Notes under the pieces: model-generated
What the model saw: the letters and a program-made list of their open reading frames with translations, nothing else
Database searches by the model: none
What the model was told of the DNA's origin: nothing
Source: Calvatia gigantea
Taxonomy: Eukaryota > Basidiomycota > Agaricomycetes > Agaricales > Lycoperdaceae
DNA length: 64,000 nucleotides
Assembly: GCA_025093985.1 (NCBI GenBank)
Contig: JACAAK010000002.1
Location: 2,790,001 to 2,854,000, forward strand
Direction of reading: 5' to 3'
Made by a program: the position numbers and the translations under genes
Part shown: one piece after another, positions 13,047 through 24,446 of the stretch
Layout: every line of letters begins with the position of its first letter
How positions within the stretch are numbered: the stretch's first letter is position 1

Positions 13047-14445
13047 TGTCTAGATCAGCGTAGGTAGCAACCTGTTCGCGGAGGTGTGACGTTCTGTGCA
13101 ATGACCGGCGCCAATCAAAACCTGATTTGGTGACTCGGATAACCACAGCTCCATGTTAGATAAACATGCAAACTGGAAACGACGTCAAGAGTTAAGTACT
13201 AAGTACTACTCATTGACCAATGACATTTGGCAGTTCAGGACAGGAAACAACACGTCCACCCAGCACCTGTCTTACCCAAGTCATGTAAATCCACCCCCTG
13301 CCATATTAAAATCCTCCGATCGCGAGCCTTGAGCCCCACTAACAGAAAATAGGATAATTTTACACAAAAGATCTCGCCGCGCTTTGTTTTCTGATATATG
13401 CACTGGTTGCGTCGCAACCTCTTGCTAGCCCTGAATAACGCTGTTAATCGAAATCAAGACCGTCCGTAGAAGTCGACCAACTCTACTTGCATTCGTTGTT
13501 CAACCAGTGCGTACAGAAATGTCTAATACATAGCTTTACCGCCGATAAGACGGTAATCCTGCTCTTTGGCCATGTCCCACCTTTCCCTGGCACGTCCTAT
13601 CCGTGCTCCTTCGGGGTCTGCCGCCGGGGCATCGTTATTTCATGTGAGTATATTGCCGCATGGGGGGTCGTGTCCTCCCCAACTCTCTGGGGCTGTTTTA
13701 TTATGTCCTGTCTTCAAACAGCCCCATCCTCATTTTTTCTGGTCTGTGGCTCGGGCCCGCGGCGAGCTCCTTCATTCGACGCTTTTTCCAAAGAATAGCC
13801 CGGGTCTACAGACATGTGAGCAGGTCAGTCCTTCCTGCACCATCCATCATCATCCCGCATCGAACGGGGTTGACTCTCCACGTTCTTTTTTTCCCTCATC
13901 ACCCGCAAAGATGTTAACGGTGCTGCCGGCTCCACCCCTCTCCAATCATGACAGTCTTTGCACTCCCTGAATAATCACAGGCCAACGCCGTTGGAATCGT
14001 TGTCACATCCCCCCTCGGTTTCGCTAGCCAGATTCCCTAGAGGCTGCTCCTTTGTAAGTACGTGCATTGTTCCACCTGCGCAACTCGATACTCGATTTAT
14101 TCTCGGCCACTGTGGTTGGATCTCGGGCACATCCTTGAGTCGTCGGCGTTCAAATATATGAATAGATATGAACACGCAACCTCGCACAATGGAGGTTGCC
14201 GCTTAAATCTTGCCTCATTAAGCCAGAAGTATGCCCTTCTTGTTACCTTTCGGTTGGATCTTTTTGAGTTCGTGTTGCAGCTACCTGCCGTATGACAGGC
14301 GTCACAAGTCAGTGCACTACGTACCCCCAAGGCCAGAAACTTTGACGGGTATAGCCTCAGATGAAGCGGCTCCATCAGGGTTTCGTCTGCGTCCTCTCGC
14401 TGTGATCAGGTCCCCCGAAAACCCCTAGGGATCCCTGATTCGAGT
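13047..14445. other. Gene-free stretch upstream of VPS22
   Basis: Short ORFs only. A chain of possible short exons on the + strand (MSHLSLARPIRAPSG at about 13572, ending ANAVGIVVTSPLGF near 14035) has plausible splice sites but matches no family I know, so it is not called. The right part leads into the ATTTTTATCCG repeat cluster. Confidence 0.5.
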
Positions 14446-14451
14446 TTTGAG

Positions 14452-14850
14452 ATTTTTATCCGCGACCAATTCTCGAAAAATGTTGAGGTTTTTATCCGGA
14501 AAAAAAAATTGAAGGTCCCTGGACCCCCCAATTTTTATCCGACCTTACCTGAGATTCGGGCGCTAACGCCCCCACCGCAGAAATGGGTTTTATGCCTTGC
14601 TTAGTTTGCAGGCACTAGATGACCAAGTAAGTCCGCCCACGGAGGCCCACGGCCAGACGGGGCCCTACGGCACCCCACCTGATACTCGGACCGCCCATAT
14701 ATTTTATCCGGATATGTCCAGGGTTTCTCCAGGTTCCCCCGTAAACCGAAATTTTTATCCGGAAATGGTGCTAGGGTTCCCGCCAAAATTTCTTAATTTT
14801 TATCCGCAAAATAGCACAGGGTTCTTCAGAGGTCCTCATATTTTTATCCG
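14452..14850 (+). repeat. Degenerate repeat cluster built on ATTTTTATCCG
   Basis: Seven copies of (A/G)TTTTTATCCG, one lacking a T, start at about 14452, 14488, 14531, 14700, 14751, 14796 and 14840. Spacings are 36, 43, 169, 51, 45 and 44 bp. The right-hand four have a regular unit of about 45 bp: the T-rich motif, then about 12 nt, then a G-rich GGGTTC(C/T) block. The spacers contain short self-complementary pieces such as CCCTAGGGATCCC and GGTCCCTGGACC. No protein reading frame explains it. I saw no other copy of the full motif in the window on either strand. Confidence 0.75.
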
Positions 14851-16266
14851 GGGGTTCCTCAGGGATCCCCAGTTGTTTTCGGGGGGTCCTCTGTGATCCT
14901 ATAATTTCAAATGTTTCGTGCTCATTATAGACCAGGATATGTATTTTTGGCGTTGAGCGTCATTTTAGCTCGTAAGAGGTGCTGACACTAGTGCTCCCGC
15001 TGCCATTCTCCGATCAAGGTGGTAGAGATGTTGTGGGCGGCCTGTGCCACATATCTTTCCTGACAACCACATTGGACAGCCGGCTCAATCCCGAATATTT
15101 GCGCTGTCTCTGAGGAATCGGCTCTAGACTAAGTGATGGATGCTTTTCTTTTAACAATCGCCATCAAGGTGCGAATTCTCAGGGCTTCTCTCACAGGGAA
15201 ATGAAATGTTTGGTTAGCTCCTCAGTTAAGTAGAGCGGTTGGATCAACTACGGTCTGCAGCCGCCGGATTACGCTACTTCTCAATTCCGAATTATCAATC
15301 ATGTTTTCCAGTCCGAAAATAGGCTGCTGTGGGTGCTGTGAATCGGCAACCTCGACCCGGCAAAGTTACCGGCACGCTTGCGACCTCCCCCGATACCATC
15401 TGGAGGACTTGTCCTCCCAGAATTACAGCGTGTACACATTGATGGTTAGATGTTCCGTGAATACTGCAAATACTATGGACAAACTATCCTGCCCCTTTGA
15501 CGGGTGTTCACTTGAAGGGAATGAGCTCACCCTTGAAGCATGATGGACGTCAATTCCTCATGGTAACCATGAGCTTGATCACAAATAACAATGTGGGATT
15601 AATTCCACATCTCGAATTAAGATGAGCTCTCAATATAAAAAAAGCATTCCCAAACAGTCACATAGCCTAACCTAACATGCAACTCAATTCCCAGAGAACA
15701 AGCAGACGTTCTCAATATGAACAAAGCGGCGTTTAGTGAGGTGGAAGGGATACCAAATTTGCTTATCTGTATGTCGGTAAAATAATAGGGATTGTGAAGT
15801 ATTATGTTCAGCAAAACGGTCGGATTTGAAATATGGAAAGCGCAGTCGGTGTGGCCAACCCCTGTGCCTCAATAATCACAAACCCTGTGAAGCTGCTGAA
15901 CAAACGTTTTTGGTCGAATCGTGAAAGCAGGATTCGGCCCTCTCACCCACATAAATCGGACTCATGGATGTTGAGACCGGATTTCTCGTCGAGGATCTCT
16001 GATCAATCCTTTCAGGATGCTGAGGCCTAATGGGGACCGTCAAAACATAAGTAGCACCATTCCATGAGTATGGGAAAGACGACTATTTTCAGCAGGAACG
16101 AGCAATCAGGCCATCCCGGCTTTGTGTTGAGTTTCACAGCACGGATTCATATTTGGTTCTCCGCAGTCGTCGTCTTGACAGTCTGCCGCTCCCTGGCCCC
16201 TGGGATAAATAAGCATCCAATGTCGGTGTTCGATATCTCTTCTCCCCTCAGTCTATCCCAACTCCG
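14851..16266. other. Gene-free stretch between repeat cluster and cupredoxin gene
   Basis: No supported gene. The ORF at 15301-15543 (Cys-rich start) has no recognisable motif. The last 200-300 bp before 16267 presumably hold the cupredoxin promoter; GGGATAAATAAG near 16201 is an A/T-rich possible TATA element about 60 bp upstream of the ATG. Confidence 0.5.
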
Positions 16267-17238
16267 ATGTACTTCAAAGTCCTGTCAGGCCTGGTGCTTG
16301 CGCAATTCGCGGCCGCCCAGTACGATTACGGAGGCGGAGCTACGACCCCAGCGAGTACCGCTCCTGCAGCTGCTCCATCCGCTCCACCGACTACTGACGG
16401 GCACATTAACGTACGCATTCTGTTTTTGTGTGTTTTCCTTTATCTCATTTTCCGCCTTTTAGATCGATGTAGCCGCTGGCGGAAGCTTTGTCTTCAGTCC
16501 CGCGAACGTAACCGCCAAAATCGGTGACCTGGTAACGTTTTATTTCCCTGGGTATATTGACTGGCACTATCTCGTTTGTCGATCCTTCTGACTTCGTCAC
16601 GCAGTGGCCAGCTCCCGCACTCCGTAACGCAATCCTCGTTCTCCAACCCATGTACCTACCTCGCAGCAAACGGCAGCAACCCAGCCGGTTTTGACACTGG
16701 GCTCCAGCTTGCCAAAACGTTCACGATCAACATCACGGATACCAAACGTAAGTGTTAATGTCCAATTCCCTCCAAAAATAGCTTTGCCGACAGCTCGTTT
16801 CCCCGATTAGCCATTTGGTTCCACTGCAAGCAGGTTGGTTATATTTTTTATCTTGTCACGCCGATTACTCAGGGCTTAATGATAAATGTGCAGGTCACAC
16901 ACTGTGGACTGGGTATGGTCGGCAGCATCAACGCACCACAGAATGGTACGAACACCCACGACGCTTTCGTTGCCGCAGCAAAACAAATTGGAGGAAGCGA
17001 AGTGACGGCAAGTATCCCGAAAATACTTTGAAGTAATAGATATCGTTATCAGACTCTAACCCCCCATATGCAGGAAGCGGACAGTGGCACTCCAATTTTG
17101 ACTGGGGCTGGTGCCGTGGCAACTGGACCCCTAGTTGATAGCACGAAGACGTCAACACCAGCATCGGGTGCTGTGAAGACTGTTGCCAAGGCCGGCTTCT
17201 ATCTTGCTTCTGCAGGCATCATCATATCTTTGATTTGA
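16267..17238 (+). CDS. Secreted GPI-type cupredoxin domain protein
   Basis: A small fungal extracellular cupredoxin. The signal peptide is MYFKVLSGLVLAQFAAAQ, followed by a Gly/Ala/Thr/Pro-rich linker. The cupredoxin fold begins IDVAAGGSFVFSPANVTAKIGD. Type-1 copper ligands look complete: His in HSVTQSSF, then Cys-x4-His-x4-Met in FHCKQVTHCGLGM, rebuilt across an intron near 16834-16893. The tail is Thr/Ser-rich and ends in a hydrophobic stretch (GFYLASAGIIISLI), typical of GPI attachment. Six short introns are likely. Relatives occur in many agaricomycete cell walls, some called serine-rich proteins; electron-transfer partners are unknown. Confidence 0.85.
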
Positions 17239-17432
17239 GTTTAGTTACCGGTGATTGGTTGGACAAGTAGATAAGTAATTGGTTTTCAGTACAGTCATGC
17301 CATGTCGTGTAACGTTGCTTGAACATGACTATTATGCTTGGACGAGTCTAAACTGTTAGCCAGTAAGCAGTCGGTCGTGAGCGGGGAGGGGGGGCGCCAC
17401 ATTACCTCGGCCATGCTTGGCACAAGACCACC

Positions 17433-18692
17433 TTAATCCCAAAGTCCGTCAAGCTCAACTGGTGCCCACTTGAAGATCTCTGTGCGAGGAACAACTGAGC
17501 ATTCTGTCTCTGGTTTTACCCACAGCTGGTAAAGTCTTTCGCTGTTACGTTTCCTTGGTAACTCAATGAAAACGTTCTTGAGGGTGGGGTTTGAATCGAA
17601 GAAGCCATTCACGACGGATCCTCTTGATGCGATCGGAAGGTCCGGGAAAGGTGTTGTCGTAAAAGACCAATTGCTTAGAATAAGGCATTGCAACTTGGCT
17701 AAGCCCCCAAGACAATCCCTTTCGTCTGGCTAAACAGGCTCGGTTACACCAAAAGTAGCGAAAAGCTTTTAACAACTCACCCAGATGTGGACCAGCTCTA
17801 GGACTTCCAAAGCGGACAAATGCACCGACATCGATGTCAACCGAGGTCTCATCCATTTTCCGCCAAGTTGTAAAACACGAAGGCGGGAGAAAGAGTCATA
17901 GAGATCATACAAAGGATCACAGGATTCCTCGAACTCGGGAAACCACACCAGCGTCCTGATGCGGCGATTGGGAAGGAAGGCGTCGATGCTCATTCTACTC
18001 CCACGCAGGATGGACAAATGGGGACAGATGCAAGCAGGAATATTGTAAGAAAGGATCGAAGCGCCCCGTATGTAGATTTCTAGATCCCGTATTTGAGTCT
18101 GTTGGGAAAGGAAGCGCAACACGAGGTCTTCGTCTTGGTCTCTCACGGAGACCCAAGAAAAGCGCCACAGTTGAATCGGATAGTCCAACAGCACCGCAGC
18201 GATTGAGTCGTCGCCGCTAGTACAATGGAAAGAGAGGTTCTCCAGGCGCTTCATGGCGTGGAGTCCGTTTTTGACGATCTGGCTCTCTTCCGAAGATAGG
18301 GGCTGGCAGAATTCCACACTAAACTCCTTCACCAAAAATGCCAGGCTGTTTTTCTGGGTGACGGTATGGAAGAAGGTTTGGAGCTTCCTGTGGTCGCTGA
18401 GGATGGCGACACGACGATACAGAACAAGGTTGGTTTCTGCGTGCCAATCGTTGGAGACACGAGAAAGATTGAATAGATCATTTTGATCTTGAACATGGCT
18501 CAATATCGGGAGATAGAGGTCGAAAGGAAGGTATGGCTGGTTCAAAGGGTTAATATGCTTCGAAAACCTACAAGGATCGAATGCGAAAGTCACCATGGTA
18601 GAGAGTATTCCGAGGTCAGACATGGCTGTTCCTAATTCCTGGGAGGACGAGTTAACGTGGAGTGAGTGAAGGTGGGCAGCCAACGTGGGCAA
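17433..18692 (-). CDS. F-box / leucine-rich-repeat-like protein
   Basis: Two exons. The first (18692 to about 17780) holds an F-box-like motif around residues 50-95 (LPFDLYLPILSHVQDQNDLFNLSRVSNDW..., VLYRRVAI). Beta/alpha segments with the spacing of degenerate leucine-rich repeats follow (RLENLSFHC, IRDLEIYI, RIRTLVWF, RLRVLQLGG, ALEVLELVHIW). The second exon continues KLQCLILSNWSF to the stop at 17433. The start could be the ATG at 18692 or the in-frame ATG at 18623 (residue 24), which sits nearer the conserved part. Such proteins are probably substrate receptors of SCF ubiquitin ligases and are greatly expanded in agaricomycetes; the substrate cannot be inferred. Confidence 0.75.
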
Positions 18693-20628
18693 AGACGCCC
18701 GTAAGGGTGGAGCACATGTTCATAAACCGGGGACACGGTCAGAGGAGGAGCGCTGGAATCCTGGAGGCAGAAGTTGCGGGCCTTATCCAGGGAATGATCG
18801 TATGTACGTTCCCATCCGAAGTTGGTGCAATGACGTCGTCATGTGACGCTGCGTGCGCTCTTGGGTGCTAATCCTTTGATAACATGCTGATAACACGCTG
18901 TCATGCTCGTCGCTCTAAACGTTCAATGATTAACTCCGCACACTCTTGACGCACTCTTGAGGATACCATCCTAGGCGACACCGACAACCGGAACGAGATG
19001 GACGTGGGATGCGTGGGGCCTGAGGCTTTGGAGCACAGGTAGATCCGGTGACAAGCTCTTGGGGATAAAGAGAGGGCCTTGGTATGGACGGCGAGGATGC
19101 CGTTTGATAACACGACCGCGAAGATTCACATAGCTTCGATCTTGTTCGTCCCGCCCTTGTAATTAGGGGTGTTTCAAGTCCTGCGTGTAACTGTGAGCTA
19201 CCATGACATCATTGACGAACCTCAACTTGTTCGTACCGGTAAAGTGTTTGGGGGCCTGACTCTAACTCTCTTCGACTCGTGCTGCTCCTCAATCTGGAGG
19301 GGTCTCCGATATTAGATGAGGTTCATCCGTGGGCCTAGAACTGAAATATTTTCTGCAATGATTGCAAGGCGTTTACTGCTGGTTGCGATCATGGGATGAT
19401 AGAATAAAGGAAGGAAAGGCAGTGGACGATGTAGAGGGGTCTAACGATCTGGCCTCTTTGAACTGGGGGACATGGGCGCACAATCTCAGAGCGGAAGGTA
19501 CCCAGAAGGTTAGCTTGGAAGGTTAAAGAAGTGATGCTCACCTTTAAAAACTATTGAGTTGAGGGAGTAGCTCATACAAAGCTTGCCTGACAGAGGTTGC
19601 GGATAGAATTGTGGTTTCAAAAAAGTGAGCGTTGGGAAAAGAAATATACTAGGAAAACTGATCGGGACATGGAAAGCGCACATTGCGAGACGATGACGAG
19701 TGTCAAGGTGGGAATACCTACCAGAGCATACTTTCATTCAGAACAGCAGGGACCAGGAGAACGAGATTGCGCCTCAGCCAGCCGTTTGACCATTAAACCG
19801 GGTTCTGACCAAGCTAGACGGAATATGTACCAGTGACTGGCAGCACACCACGGACAGGTTCCAAGATGCAATGGTCGGTGGGTGTCCAAAGATCTGGCAT
19901 AAGGGAGAACTTTTTGACCCCTTACGGACGATGTGGACGCTTCTCGAGAGCGGAGGTGGAGGATTTCTCTCGAGGTTCAATATTCAGGATTCAGGGATAC
20001 TTATACTATGGTCTGACCTCATGGCCCGGTATTTCATTGTTCAAACGTTCATCGTTCATTTTGGTATGAGCCGTGATAGTGTGTGTCATCGTACCCTGCT
20101 CATTTCTTCCCGTTTCCATATCTCTTGAATGTAGTTGAAAGCCTTGTAATACCACTGGCGCAATCAAGTCGCACACTTGTATCACGAAGGGAAGTTCTAC
20201 GGGGGCTCCATTGCGTGAAGCTTTCCTTTAGCGGGCAGATCGTTTTCCGAGGACAAGAGTTCTGTGCTAATATCCCTTCGCCAGCCAAGCGAGGTGGCGA
20301 CCTTGAACGTTAATGTGCAAGATAAGGTATTTCCTCTGGGCCCTAAGGATGGCAGTACGATGGCAATGCACAAAGTTCACTTCCGTGTGCCAATTGCCAG
20401 GGAAATAGGTTGTTCTTGCTTCAATATCCGGAAATAGGGGGAGGTTCAGGATCGAATATAAGATAAGTTGTAGCGGACTCGGACAGCGATGCCCAAAGGC
20501 CGGGGGGTATGTAAGACGGAGCCGTTACTGAGGGCTGTGCTTTGGCGCTTAATTTGGAAGTTACAACACGCTATCATCTTGCTTTCAAGATATCCATCGT
20601 TCATTAATTATTTCCTATGTTCTCAAGG
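18693..20628. other. 1.9 kb without a recognisable gene
   Basis: Only short overlapping ORFs with no family resemblance. It must contain the promoters of the F-box gene (left end) and HID1 (right end). No repeats or RNA genes were recognised. Confidence 0.5.
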
Positions 20629-23600
20629 ATGCCTCAAAAGTTCAGTGCTCCCTTTGGTCTGCTCGGCGATGAAGCGAAGCTGGCTTTCCCTACTCAACCA
20701 GGCGGAATCTTGAAGTTAGCCACAGTCAGGGTACGCATGTTAACTTCTCGGAACCTTCTCATTTTGAATTCTGGATAGAATATTCCTGCATCAGACAGCT
20801 ACTGGGAGCAGGTAAGAGGCGCCTGAATGTTACCTTCTCCAGCCTCCGTACTGATTTGATCCAGTACTTCACCCTCTTTGACTCTGCTTCAGATGTGTTC
20901 TCCCTCATAGCGCCGCACCATGGTATGTCTTTTTGATAGTTCACAGTATACTAGCTCATGAATTTGTGTTGCAGTACGGCGCGCCCTTCTGGATGCACCT
21001 GAAAATGTTGCCACTCTAATCCAAGTCACTACATCTCGTCTCTTCAACCTTGTCTCCGATCACACATTCCCTTCAGCGTCAACATCCTCAGTAACAGCCC
21101 TGGCTTCGTCATTCATCAAATCAGGCGGTTCCGCTGAACGTAATACGACCAAAGAGGTGCTCAACTGCGTGCGAGTGTTGCAACGGGTCTTGCCAGTGAT
21201 ATTCGACGTGGAAGGAGAATCAAATGCGTTTGAACTGGAATTGTTATGGAGGAAGGAAGAAGTGGATGACGATCAGGACACCGCTCAAGAGGTCGACCAG
21301 CGAGACGCGACGCAGTTTGTCATTGGGGATGAAGAAGACAGTGACCGTGAACCTCAGTCCCTGCCTCCGACACCTGGTCCCAAGCATATGAAGCAGAAGA
21401 AACAGTTACCGTCCCTAGGGGAACGCCTATTTAATTCCATTTTTGACTTGTTGTTTTGCTGCGGTTTTACTCTCCCTACCAAACTTCAAGTCGACCACCA
21501 TAAAATTAACTATGTGATCTGGTAGGTCCTCTGCTTATCCCGTTTCGAGTGGCACTTATGAAATCTCAGGGAAAAGGGTGTTGGTTCTACAGTGGATCCT
21601 GGACCAAGCCATGCATACGACAACAACAGAATTGAAGTTCTTCGCTTGCTACTCGTCTTGTTATCCCGTCAGATTTACCTACCTCCTGGATCACTCTTCA
21701 CGAACCCGTCGTTCTATTCATTACACCTTGTGCGGAAAACATCAAGACGAGATGTCCTTACCCTTCTCTGCTCTCTCCTCAATGTCGCCATGAACCCGAC
21801 CACAAACCAAGATTATGGAATAGGTAGTATGGCAGGGAAACTTCCCTACAATCACCTGGTTTTCAAGGGAGAGGACCCAAGAATCAACCTTGTTGGTATT
21901 TGCCTCCAAATACTCTGTGTCTTGTTGGACTTTCAGAGTGGTTCAGCGCGGGATACGGTAACAGGTTCAGAAGACACGCAAACCAGTGCGCCAACCACCA
22001 AAACAAACGCTTTCCGTTACTTCTTGATGAAGCTGGTTTGTCTCATACCGTGGTTGCTTGATTCCGGCTGATCATTTGGCAGCACAGGACTAAAGACTTT
22101 GATTTTGTGATTGATGGCATTATTGGAATTTTTGAGCAGCAGATGGCTACTATCAATGGTCTTCTCCCTGGTGCGCGAAAAGCTATACCCCACATCAACG
22201 AAACAAGTGAGACTTTGATCAAATCATCTATTGGTGAATATCATTCTCATATAGTTCAGTCATCTTCTGTTGGAAAGTTCTTGAACTTAACAAGGTAAAT
22301 GATGCCTACCAATGAAAACTCCGGCTGACTCCCCATACCTGGTTAGAAACTTAGGCTCTATCTCCTCGATTCCGACAAGTCGATGATCTTGCTTGCATAT
22401 TTGCTGTCGTATGCCTTGGAGATCAAGGACAAACCCCGTGAGCCTCTTGTTTCGCTAATCACCGGCTGGACCTGTACTGAAGTTCCTCAGAACAACATGG
22501 TCTATGCCGAGCTGTGTCATACATTGTACAAACCTTGTCATCCGAAACGGCGTTCGGGGTGAAATTATCAAGTCCAATCAAGGGGCAAGTGCCCTCCAAA
22601 TACAGTAATGGCGGGACGATGGCGGACTTCTTGATACAGGTCAATATCCACATCTAGTCAAGCCACTTACTCTCAACTGAACCGCATTTCCCGGCAGGCT
22701 GTCTATTCTATGGTCGCTACCACATCCGGTACCTTCAACTCACTCTATCCCGCCCTTATAATCGCCCTCTCAAATACGGCCCCCCACTTCAAGAATCTAA
22801 GTGTGACCGCGTCAACTCGTCTCATACAATTATTCACATCATTCTCGAGTCCTCTGTTTCTATTATCCGATGAGGGGCATCCCCGGTTACTCTTCTTCAT
22901 GTAACTATTCATTATTAACCTTCATGGGCATCATCTAACCAACAGCACAGGTTAGAAGTATTCAACTCCATCATCCTACATAACCTCGCCGATAACCCTA
23001 ACTTGATCTACGCAATCCTTTCCTCCCATAAAACGTTTGAGGATCTGGGGACATTCACACTTACTCGGGGACTTCGTGAAATTAAGCGAGCCCAAGCGCT
23101 CAAAGAAGAGCAGGCTGGAAAAGCAGATGGAAAGGCCAGCAGTCGAGGGTCTGGGGAAGGTGGGGAGTCGGGTGACCCGGGTACAGAGAAGTCTCGCCTC
23201 CTAAGTGAGGAAGGTCAACCAGGTATCGAAGGGGAGATTCCTGTGGAAGATCATGCCGAGGATGTGGAGGAGGGTGGTGCTTCTAATTTAGCCCCCCAAG
23301 CATCGGAGAAGGCAAGAGGGAAGATGAGGGAGAGGCGGTCGGTGTCGATCGACAGTGTTGGTGTCCCTGCCGCCTCTGTTGGCCGCAACGGGTTCGTGCC
23401 AACCCAAGAATGGGTATGATATTCATCCTCTTATGCGAGATTGCCCGATTTTGATAATATCATTTGTTAGGTGACTTCGTGGCAGCAAGGGTAAGTCAAC
23501 TTTCGAACGACGACTTTTGGAGACTCTGTTTGATTCGTTTTCGATTAGGTTACCATTAGATTGCGTATTACTCGTGATCTCGGAACTGCTGCCTAAAATT

Positions 23601-23989
23601 CAGGGTATCCAGGCGTCTCGGAAAACAACGTCCACAACGGCGGCAATCGATTTCCTGTCCGGTGCAACGCTAAAGCATATCCTTCCCCCTGCACCACCAG
23701 TGACTGCGCGGCGCTTTATCGTATGTTTTTGCAATGGTTTTTATCAAATCCTGACCTCATACTATCTTCATAGTGGTCTGACGCATCTATTATTTGGCTG
23801 ACCTCGCTCATTTGGGGAGAGATCTACGTTCGCGGAATGACGCCGCTGGGAATTTGGAATGGGACAAATGTGCGGTTGTTCCACGTCAAGCATTCCCAAG
23901 CTCAGCAGAGACAACTGACTGATACGGTGACGAATGTGGTCGGAGGGTTATTGAGGAGGACTTCAGATAACCAGGTTCGACGGCCTTGA
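20629..23989 (+). CDS. HID1: HID1 family protein (Golgi/trafficking)
   Basis: The HID1 family (Hid1/Ftp105/human HID1) comprises Golgi-associated proteins of vesicle trafficking; in fission yeast the protein anchors a deubiquitinase. Exons rebuilt from 20629: MPQKFSAPFGLLGDEAKLAF, NIPASDSYWEQ, YFTLFDSASDVFSLIAPHH, VRRALLDAPENVATLIQVTTSRLF, VLNCVRVLQRVLPVIFD and LPSLGERLFNSIFDLLFCCGFTLP; then the block starting NRIEVLRLLLVLLSRQIY and SMAGKLPYNHLVFKGEDPR, EVFNSIILHNLADNPNLIYAIL, and a C-terminal PLDCVLLVISELLPKIQ. More than ten short introns. A low-complexity Glu/Gly/Ser-rich insert lies near 23090-23360. The TGA at 23987 is the likely stop. Exact boundaries around 22300-22700 are uncertain. 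Confidence 0.88.
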
Positions 23990-24446
23990 GATCTATGTGG
24001 CCTGCCGCTTTGTCACCTTTGGACTCACGAGTATTTGTCCTGCCTGATAACAGGTGTCCACCCTGCTATCCATTTTTTATTCTTTTCCTTCCTTTCTTTC
24101 CATTTTTTAACACCACTGTGTCTTATCGGTTATGTAAGGTGTTATACATGCAATATATGCGGGACGTGCTTTGTACCTTCTGTGCGACGGTTGATCTAAC
24201 GGTATGCTGGTTTACTCTGGTATCTGTTTCCTTGCAAGAGGCACGCGGCTCACGGCGCTTACTTATGCACTTATGGGTGGCTCGCTATCTTTTGATGGCA
24301 AATTTTATCGTCACGTCCACTCATAGAACCTGCACCAGGACTTAAGAGGGCGAGTTTGTACGTTAGCAGCGTGAGCACCAATACCCATGTTCCCTGTGAT
24401 TCATTGGGTTGGGGGAAGCTAAAGCAAAATCTCTAGGAATGATGTG
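23990..24446. other. Intergenic stretch between HID1 and RAD57-like gene
   Basis: 457 bp with T-rich sequence after the HID1 stop. A single ACGCGG (24243-24248) lies about 200 bp before the RAD57-like ATG, compatible with an MBF-type site but close to chance expectation. No gene seen. Confidence 0.4.

Noticed and set aside
13566..14040. Chain of possible short + strand exons (MSHLSLARPIRAPSG ... ANAVGIVVTSPLGF)
   Set aside because: Splice sites can be drawn, but no family match, biased composition and no firm frame across the middle part.
15210..15285. tRNA-like D-arm (GCTC...GAGC) upstream of the cupredoxin
   Set aside because: No matching anticodon stem with a 7-nt loop and no T-arm; not a tRNA.
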